DNA of 64,000 nucleotides from contig NZ_QKVL01000006.1 of NCBI RefSeq assembly GCF_003231275.1, positions 203,230 through 267,229 of the forward strand, read 5' to 3'. This DNA is from Pseudomonas huaxiensis. GTDB taxonomy: Bacteria; Pseudomonadota; Gammaproteobacteria; Pseudomonadales; Pseudomonadaceae. The translations under genes and the position numbers were made by a program. How positions within the stretch are numbered: position 1 is the stretch's first letter; each line of letters opens with the position of its first letter. The notes under the pieces were generated by a model. It did not search any database, was not told the origin of the DNA, and saw only the letters and a list, made by a program, of their open reading frames with translations. Of the stretch, positions 57,132-64,000 are shown one piece after another.

Positions 57132-58684
57132 TGTTGCTCGCCGACCTGGCCGTTGCCGGGTTGCTCCGGCTCCTGCTTGCCGCGGCGCAGTTCCTGATGC
57201 CAGTGCAAGGCAATCAGGATCAGCGTCGGTACGCCCAGCAGCGCGGTGATCAGGAAGAAGTCGTGATAGCCGTACTTCTCGACCATCACGCCTGAGTAGC
57301 CACCGATCAGACGCGGCAGCAGCAACATGATGGAACTGAGCAGCGCGTATTGGGTGGCGGAGAACTTCAGGTTGGTCAGGCTCGACAGGTAGGCGACGAA
57401 CGCCGACGTGGCCAGGCCCGAGCTGAAGTTGTCGAGGGAAATGGTCACCACCAGCATCTGCAGGTTGGGGCCCATGTCGGCCAGCATCAGGAACAGGATG
57501 TTGGTCGCCGCCGAGGCCGCGCCGCCGATGAACAGGATCGGCAGGATGCCGAAGCGCACGATCAGCAGCCCGCCGAAACCAGCGCCGACCAGGGTCATGA
57601 TCAAGCCGAAGATCTTGCTGACGCTGGCGATCTGGTCCTTGGTGAAGCCCTGGTCGATATAGAACACGTTGGCCATCACGCCCATCACGGTGTCAGACAT
57701 CCGGTAGGTCGCGATCAGCCCGAGCAGCAGCAGGGCCTGCCAGCGGTAGCGCTGGATGAAGTCGTTGACCGGGGTCAGCACCGGCGCCAGGCCGCGACGG
57801 CCCATGGCCGAGAGGCACAGGCAGGTGAGGGTGATGTAGAGGATGGCGCGCAGGAAAGCACGGTCTTCCAGCAGCAGGTCGAGCAGGCTGACCCCTTCGA
57901 ACAGCACGCTGGCGAAGTCGGTGTTGTAGAGCTGGGTGAACATGGCCGGCACCGACACCAGCAGCACGATCAGCACGAAGACCGAAATCAATTGATGGCT
58001 GAAACCGTAACGAGCCGCCTGCAACTGGGTGCGCAGCGATACCGGTGGTTCACGCATCAACAGCGAGGTGAGCAATGCTGGCAGCATCATCACGCCGAAC
58101 AGCACGTAGGTGCCGGTCCAGGCTTTGTGCATGTAGCTGAAACCGGTAGAGCCAAACCACTCGGCGAAGAACAGGGCGCCGGCGGTGGCAAGCAGGGCGG
58201 CGACCCGGTAGCCGGCCATGTAGCTGGCGGCGAGTGCGGCCTGGCGCTGGTCGTCGGCGATTTCCAGGCGGTAGGCGTCGACGGCGATGTCCTGGGTGGC
58301 CGAGGCGAACGCCACCAGCACCGCGAGGGCGATCAACCAGGACAGGTGTTTTTGCGGATCGCAGAAGCCCATGCCGACGAGGCCGATGACCACCAGTATC
58401 TGCGACAGGACCAGCCAGGATCGGCGTCGACCCAGCTTGCCGAGCAATGGCAGGCGCCATTGGTCGAGCAGCGGGGACCACACCCATTTGAATGCGTAGG
58501 CCAGGCCGATCAGGCTGGCGTAGCCAATGGTTTCGCGAGCGACTCCGGCTTCGCGCAACCAGACCGACAGCGTCGAGAACACCAGCATATAAGGCAGGCC
58601 GGCGGCGAAGCCGAGCAGCAGGAGCACCACGGTCGACGGGCTGGCATAGGCAGCAAGCGCAGCGCGCCAGGTTTTACGGGGCAT
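57122..58684 (-). CDS. ampG: Muropeptide permease AmpG
   Basis: MFS transporter of 520 aa that brings GlcNAc-anhydroMurNAc peptides into the cytoplasm for wall recycling and for the AmpR/AmpC beta-lactamase response. The family start is seen as LLLLGFAAGLPYMLVFSTLSVWLREAGV, with GYASLIGLAYAFKWVWSPLLDQW. It has more than twelve hydrophobic segments. It converges on the MFS gene and is divergent from nothing nearby; the ATL gene follows the same strand upstream. Confidence 0.92.
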   Translation of the reverse strand: MPRKTWRAALAAYASPSTVVLLLLGFAAGLPYMLVFSTLSVWLREAGVARETIGYASLIGLAYAFKWVWSPLLDQWRLPLLGKLGRRRSWLVLSQILVVIGLVGMGFCDPQKHLSWLIALAVLVAFASATQDIAVDAYRLEIADDQRQAALAASYMAGYRVAALLATAGALFFAEWFGSTGFSYMHKAWTGTYVLFGVMMLPALLTSLLMREPPVSLRTQLQAARYGFSHQLISVFVLIVLLVSVPAMFTQLYNTDFASVLFEGVSLLDLLLEDRAFLRAILYITLTCLCLSAMGRRGLAPVLTPVNDFIQRYRWQALLLLGLIATYRMSDTVMGVMANVFYIDQGFTKDQIASVSKIFGLIMTLVGAGFGGLLIVRFGILPILFIGGAASAATNILFLMLADMGPNLQMLVVTISLDNFSSGLATSAFVAYLSSLTNLKFSATQYALLSSIMLLLPRLIGGYSGVMVEKYGYHDFFLITALLGVPTLILIALHWHQELRRGKQEPEQPGNGQVGEQQQP

Positions 58685-58727
58685 GGGCCAACATCTGCCT
58701 CAAGATTACGAACACAAAGCGCGCACT

Positions 58728-59081
58728 CTAACTGTTGTGATCCATCGGACGCCAGCCATGGCGCGACATATCGACGCGATTATTGCGCAGGCTGACACCT
58801 TCGGCGCGCAATCGCGCCCGTTGTTCATCCCCGGAGGGTGTGCCCAAGGCCAGGCTCAAGCGCCCACCGGCGCCCAGCACCCGATGCCAGGGCAGACGGG
58901 TGTCGGGGGGTAACTGGCTCAGGGTGCGTCCGACCCAACGTGCGGCGCGGCCCAGGCCCGCCAGATCGGCCAGTTCGCCATAGCTGACGACTTTGCCTTC
59001 TGGCACCTGGCCCAACACCATATAGAGCGCCGTCCGTCGGTCTTCGGCGCGCTGCTGGGTCACGTCGGCTGAGGCTTTCAT
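58728..59081 (-). CDS. Alkyltransferase-like (ATL) DNA repair protein
   Basis: Protein of 117 aa in the MGMT-type alkyltransferase family. It has the DNA-binding helix GRAARWVGRTL, but the active-site PCHR is PWHR here (P64-R67, W65 in place of the cysteine). Proteins with Trp at this place are ATLs: they bind O6-alkylguanine without removing the alkyl group and guide nucleotide excision repair. The start at 59081 gives the usual ATL length; the longer frame to 59177 is rejected. Located upstream of ampG on the same strand, 43 bases away. Confidence 0.92.
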   Translation of the reverse strand: MKASADVTQQRAEDRRTALYMVLGQVPEGKVVSYGELADLAGLGRAARWVGRTLSQLPPDTRLPWHRVLGAGGRLSLALGTPSGDEQRARLRAEGVSLRNNRVDMSRHGWRPMDHNS

Positions 59082-59210
59082 CGGGCAAGAACCAGCCGGG
59101 CACGGCGTTGGTGGAAACACTTGGCAATTGAACTCATTGGCATTGGTCAGGTCTGTCCTTGCTCGGGGGCTGAGCATCTGGATAATGCCCCACTTTTTTC
59201 GCGAACCTTA

Positions 59211-60233
59211 ATGTCCGTATTGCCTATGTATTCTAGAACCTTGTTGTGCCTTGCATTGGTCGGCGTTTGCGCACCGGCTGTAGCCGATACCGTCTGGATG
59301 AAGAACGGTGACCGCCTGAGCGGCAAGATCAAGGTGTTCGACGGCGGCAAGCTGTTGCTGGAAACACCTTATGGTGGCTCGATCCCGCTGGACTGGAAGC
59401 AGGTCAAGACCCTGGAAAGTGACCAGGAACTGCTGGTCAAGCAGGATGAGTACAACGGTGAACGCGCCAAGTCGCTGCAAGCGGCGGATGCGGGCAAGGT
59501 GATCCTGGCCAACGGCGAGGCGCCGAAGACCGTGGAACTGGCGAGCATCCAACAGATCATGAAGCCCAAGCCCGTGGTCGAGGACCTGGTCTGGAAGGGT
59601 AATGTCGACCTCGCACTGGATTACAAACGTGCCGAGTCCAACACCGACGACTATGACGTTGATTTCAAGACCACCGCGCGTCACGGCCGCTGGCGGCACA
59701 ATGCCGAGGGCGAATACAACCGCGACAGCAAGGACGACGTCACCACCACCAACAACTGGAGCGCCGAGTACGCACTCGACCGCTTCATCACCGACAAGTG
59801 GTTCTGGCAAGGCCGCCTGAACTACAAACGCGACCATATTGAAGACCTTACCCGTCAGCGCACCGTCGGTACCGGTCCGGGCTATCAGTTCTGGGATGAC
59901 GAACTGGGCGCCTTCTCCCTCGGTTCGCTGCTCAACCGCACCGATTACGAATACTCCGACGGCGGTAAGGACAACTTCTACTCCGTCGGCGTGAAGTGGG
60001 ATTACAACCGCTACCTGATCGGCAAGACCATTGAGGTGTTCACCAACGGTGAGGTGGGCAGACCGCTGGGTAGCGTCGCCGACTACAGCCTGGATGCCGA
60101 AGTGGGCCTGCGCTACAAGGTCACCGAGTGGGCATCGCTCAACCTCAAGGCCGAAAAAGACATCATCAGCGGCACCAATGACAGCGACCTGGACAAGACC
60201 CGCTACACCGCAGGCTTCGGCGTGACCTGGTAA
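59211..60233 (+). CDS. DUF481 outer-membrane beta-barrel protein
   Basis: Protein of about 340 aa. A signal peptide (YSRTLLCLALVGVCAPAVA) precedes a mature N-terminal part, DTVWMKNGDRLSGKIKVFDGG, seen before DUF481 barrels. The C-terminal half alternates aromatic and polar residues and ends in TAGFGVTW, a typical terminal strand with aromatic last residue for BAM insertion. ATG 59211 and ATG 59226 are both possible starts; neither has a good ribosome site. Function unknown. Confidence 0.82.
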   Translation: MSVLPMYSRTLLCLALVGVCAPAVADTVWMKNGDRLSGKIKVFDGGKLLLETPYGGSIPLDWKQVKTLESDQELLVKQDEYNGERAKSLQAADAGKVILANGEAPKTVELASIQQIMKPKPVVEDLVWKGNVDLALDYKRAESNTDDYDVDFKTTARHGRWRHNAEGEYNRDSKDDVTTTNNWSAEYALDRFITDKWFWQGRLNYKRDHIEDLTRQRTVGTGPGYQFWDDELGAFSLGSLLNRTDYEYSDGGKDNFYSVGVKWDYNRYLIGKTIEVFTNGEVGRPLGSVADYSLDAEVGLRYKVTEWASLNLKAEKDIISGTNDSDLDKTRYTAGFGVTW

Positions 60234-60267
60234 GACCGACGAAGCTGGCCCCTTGGCATTGCGCGGT

Positions 60268-60286
60268 GATAATGATTAGCTTGTCG
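60268..60286 (+). promoter_or_regulatory. Possible Fur-box-like site upstream of the HugZ-like gene
   Basis: GATAATGATTAGCTTGTCG matches the 19-base Fur consensus at 12 positions, with a perfect first nine bases (GATAATGAT). It lies about 45-65 bases before the gene start. The gene belongs to a heme-utilisation family, so iron control makes sense, but half sites like this also arise by chance. Confidence 0.35.
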
Positions 60287-60332
60287 CATCACCGCCCGTG
60301 CCGGGCGGCCCGTTTTACCCAGGAGTCCAGAC

Positions 60333-61064
60333 GTGAGCGCCAACGCTGCAAGGCAAGCCCGAGAACTGCTGCTCAAAGAGTACCGTGGGGTGCTCTCGAC
60401 CCATTCCAAGTCGATGCCCGGCTTTCCTTTCGGCTCCGTGGTGCCGTATTGCCTGGACGCTGACGGCAATCCGCTGATCCTTATCAGCCGGATCGCCCAG
60501 CACACTCACAACCTGCAGAAAGATCCCAAGTGTTCGCTGCTGGTGGGCGAGCGCGGTGCTGAAGATGTGCAGGCGGTAGGCCGTCTGACCGTCCTGGCCG
60601 AGGCGCACAAGCTGGAGCAGCCGGAAGCCATCGAGGCCGCAGCCGAGCGCTATTACCGTTATTTCCCAGAATCGCGCAATTATCACAGCGCCCACGATTT
60701 CGATTTCTGGGTGCTGCAGCCGGTGCGTCATCGCTATATCGGCGGTTTCGGCGCCATTCACTGGATCGATCAGGTCACGCTCGCCAATCCGTTCGCCGGC
60801 AAGGCGGAACTGAGCATGGTCGAACATATGAATAGCGACCACACTAACGCCATCGCCCATTACGTTGCCCTGAGTGGTTTGCCGGACAGCGTGCCTGCGC
60901 AGTTGGCAGGTATCGACAGCGAGGGCATGCACCTGCGCATCGGCCAAAGCCTTCACTGGTTGGCGTTTGCCGAGCCCTGCAACAATCCGACACAAGTCCG
61001 CCAGGCCTTGGTTTCACTGGCTCACGCTGAACAGTGGCCACAGGTGCAGCAGGCCGAGGCTTGA
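60333..61064 (+). CDS. HugZ-like heme utilisation / FMN-binding split-barrel protein
   Basis: Protein of 243 aa. Residues about 8-145 form a pyridoxamine-phosphate-oxidase-like split barrel (GVLSTHSKSMPGFPFGSVV, SLLVGERGA). Residues about 155-240 are a DUF2470 domain with VEHMNSDHTNAIAHYV. HugZ proteins bind or degrade heme; the split-barrel group also holds flavin enzymes, so the exact activity is open. GTG at 60333 follows AGGAG at 60321-60325. Confidence 0.85.
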   Translation: MSANAARQARELLLKEYRGVLSTHSKSMPGFPFGSVVPYCLDADGNPLILISRIAQHTHNLQKDPKCSLLVGERGAEDVQAVGRLTVLAEAHKLEQPEAIEAAAERYYRYFPESRNYHSAHDFDFWVLQPVRHRYIGGFGAIHWIDQVTLANPFAGKAELSMVEHMNSDHTNAIAHYVALSGLPDSVPAQLAGIDSEGMHLRIGQSLHWLAFAEPCNNPTQVRQALVSLAHAEQWPQVQQAEA

Positions 61065-61129
61065 AATTTCGAGCTGAAGTTACCATTTGAGGTCTTATTG
61101 GAAGGATGTCTTCCGCAGAGGAACCCTCG

Positions 61130-61603
61130 ATGCGTGCTTTTCTACTGCTTTTCCTGATTTTCCCGATCCTGGAGCTGTACGTCTTTTTCAAGGTGAGCAG
61201 CTCCATCGGCTTCTTCCCGGCGCTGCTGCTGATCTTCGCCGGTTCGGCGCTGGGTGTGCTCGTAGTGCGCGTGGCCGGGTTGGCCACGGCGTTGCGTGCG
61301 CGTGAAAGCCTGCAGCGTGGCGAGCTGCCCGCCGAGGACATGTTTCATGGCTTGATGCTGGCCCTGGCCGGCGGCCTGCTGTTGATCCCGGGGTTCATCT
61401 CCGATGTGGTCGGCCTGCTCCTGCTGTTGCCGTTCGTTCGTCGTCTGTTTGTCAGCAAGCTGCGCAGCCGTGCAGAAGCCCAGGCCATGCGCCAGCGGGC
61501 GTTCGCCGACGATCCGTTCGAGGGTGCCCGGCCCGGCCCACAAGGTCGTGTACCGCGCGAGCCGAACGTGATCGAAGGCGAGTACGAACACCGCGACAAG
61601 TGA
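61130..61603 (+). CDS. fxsA: FxsA family membrane protein
   Basis: Membrane protein of 157 aa, named for suppression of phage T7 exclusion by F plasmid when overproduced in E. coli. Several hydrophobic helices lie in the first 110 residues (LLLFLIFPILELYVFFKV, GGLLLIPGFISDVVGLLLLLP), and the C-terminal tail is charged. ATG 61130 with AGAGGA at 61117-61122 is chosen over ATG 61106. Position next to groES is conserved in many gamma-proteobacteria. Confidence 0.9.
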   Translation: MRAFLLLFLIFPILELYVFFKVSSSIGFFPALLLIFAGSALGVLVVRVAGLATALRARESLQRGELPAEDMFHGLMLALAGGLLLIPGFISDVVGLLLLLPFVRRLFVSKLRSRAEAQAMRQRAFADDPFEGARPGPQGRVPREPNVIEGEYEHRDK

Positions 61604-61623
61604 TTCACGCCTGCGCGCAAAAG

Positions 61624-61650
61624 AAACGGCCCCGAGTGGGCCGTTTTTCA
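61624..61650 (+). terminator. Terminator after fxsA
   Basis: AAACGGCCC (61624-61632) pairs with GGGCCGTTT (61638-61646) around CGAGT and is followed by TT. It separates fxsA from the groESL promoter. Confidence 0.88.
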
Positions 61651-61688
61651 TTCCGTCCGGTTCATAGCAAAAAAATTCCTTTGTGAGC

Positions 61689-61716
61689 CTTGTAATCGCC
61701 TTGGCCGACCTTATGT
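61689..61716 (+). promoter_or_regulatory. Candidate sigma32 (RpoH) promoter of groESL
   Basis: CTTGTAA (61689-61695), 13-base spacer, CCTTATGT (61709-61716), close to the RpoH consensus CTTGAAA - CCCCATNT. It lies about 145 bases before groES and directly after the fxsA terminator. No CIRCE element is seen, which fits RpoH rather than HrcA control. Confidence 0.6.
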
Positions 61717-61812
61717 ATGGGTCACCGCAAGGTTTCTGGGCATCCGCACCAGACAAAGACAACCGTGGCCCGCCCCGCGAGTCACGACCGGCAACGCCGG
61801 AAGCATCAACCC

Positions 61813-61830
61813 GCCGGTATTGATACCGGC
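61813..61830. promoter_or_regulatory. Perfect palindrome in the groES leader
   Basis: GCCGGTAT-TG-ATACCGGC, an 8-bp inverted repeat with 2-base centre, 32 bases before the groES ATG and 17 bases before its ribosome site. It could be a protein operator or, as RNA, a 7-bp hairpin with TTGA loop. No function is known to me. Confidence 0.5.
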
Positions 61831-61861
61831 CGATGAAAACCACTATCAGGAGAGATCGACA

Positions 61862-62155
61862 ATGAAGCTTCGTCCTCTGCATGACCGCGTCGTTATCCGC
61901 CGCAGCGAAGAAGAATCGAAAACCGCTGGCGGTATCGTTCTGCCAGGCTCGGCTGCTGAAAAGCCAAACCGCGGCGAAATCGTCGCCGTCGGCACCGGTC
62001 GCATCCTGGACAACGGTGAAGTGCGTGCGCTGGCCGTGAAAGTGGGTGACAAAGTGGTTTTCGGCCCTTACTCGGGCAGCAACACTGTGAAAGTTGACGG
62101 CGAAGACCTGCTGGTAATGAGCGAGAACGAAATCCTCGCTGTTATCGAAGCTTGA
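61862..62155 (+). CDS. groES: Co-chaperonin GroES
   Basis: Lid of the GroEL folding chamber, 97 aa. [14 protein letters not shown] is the family start, [13 protein letters not shown] is the mobile loop that grips GroEL, and [14 protein letters not shown] follows. ATG 61862 with AGGAGAG at 61848-61854; the upstream frame to 61820 is rejected. 47 bases before groEL. Confidence 0.98.
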   Translation: MKLRPLHDRVVIRRSEEESKTAGGIVLPGSAAEKPNRGEIVAVGTGRILDNGEVRALAVKVGDKVVFGPYSGSNTVKVDGEDLLVMSENEILAVIEA

Positions 62156-62196
62156 TTCCGCTGGTTTTCCGTTACTCCAAAGTATTCAAGGATTAA

Positions 62197-63855
<1,659 letters not shown>

Positions 63856-63882
63856 GCCAGCCTCACCCGCTACACCCAAAAG

Positions 63883-63911
63883 AGCCCCGCCTAGTGCGGG
63901 GCTTTTTTTAT
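63883..63911 (+). terminator. Terminator after groEL
   Basis: AGCCCCGC (63883-63890) pairs with GCGGGGCT (63896-63903) around CTAGT, followed by a run of T through 63909. It ends the groESL transcript. The last 90 bases of the window show no gene start that can be supported. Confidence 0.92.
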
Positions 63912-64000
63912 GGTGGATTCTTCAGTGAGTGCTGGGGTCATGATTCTTTGGTTTTTTGGCTTGGGAGCTGGAAGCTTATCCGTTCGATGTGGCGAGGCTA

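Overview
This window is a chromosomal segment of a fluorescent-type Pseudomonas (gamma-proteobacterium). The evidence is high-GC coding sequence with G/C-ending codons and gene order I recognise from the P. aeruginosa PA4447-PA4385 and P. putida regions: algW-nif3-cysDNC, rplM-rpsI-petABC-sspAB, rnpB-dcw cluster-lpxC, secA-argJ and groESL. The GTGGGAGCGAGCTTGCTCGCG type REP palindromes are typical of the P. fluorescens/P. putida lineage. Species cannot be fixed from the window alone.

Layout. 1-4082: a general L-amino-acid ABC importer (aapJQMP, aapJ cut by the window edge), separated by an inverted REP pair from the convergent envelope-stress protease gene algW. 5685-9416: a Nif3-family gene and sulfate activation (cysD, cysNC). 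9495-11307: a divergent Lrp-family regulator and methionine gamma-lyase (mdeR-mdeA), so sulfur assimilation and sulfur amino-acid breakdown lie side by side. 11373-16219: zapG, an alpha/beta hydrolase, trpS, zapE and a GlxA-type regulator. 16609-21463: rplM-rpsI, the cytochrome bc1 operon petABC, and sspA-sspB. 21511-24987 (minus): lpoA-yraN-SIS protein-dolP, an envelope operon. 25172-26476: rsmI and the RNase P RNA.

26785-43540 is a complete division and cell-wall (dcw) cluster, mraZ-rsmH-ftsL-ftsI-murE-murF-mraY-murD-ftsW-murG-murC-ddlB-ftsQ-ftsA-ftsZ, followed by lpxC. Most junctions overlap by 1-11 bases, which suggests translational coupling. A sigma70-like promoter and three AGTGG direct repeats spaced 10 bp apart precede mraZ and fit an MraZ operator.

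44626-51157: dciA (minus), secA, argJ, a Nudix/ThiE-like fusion and a PduO-type cobalamin adenosyltransferase. 51161-57120: an orphan sensor histidine kinase, panE, yajQ, an MscS channel and an MdfA-like efflux pump. 57122-61603: ampG, an alkyltransferase-like (ATL) protein with Trp in place of the active cysteine, a DUF481 outer-membrane protein, a HugZ-like protein and fxsA. 61862-63855: groES-groEL behind a sigma32-like promoter.

This is almost entirely core genome. I found no prophage, insertion sequence, CRISPR array, tRNA, rRNA or toxin/defence island, and no clearly undescribed multi-gene system. The points worth a second look are regulatory sites (MraZ boxes, groES leader palindrome, Fur-like half site), palindromes at convergent gene ends, two genes that seem absent compared with remembered relatives (an M23 peptidase before secA and a GST after argJ), and the degenerate ThiE-like half of the Nudix fusion.
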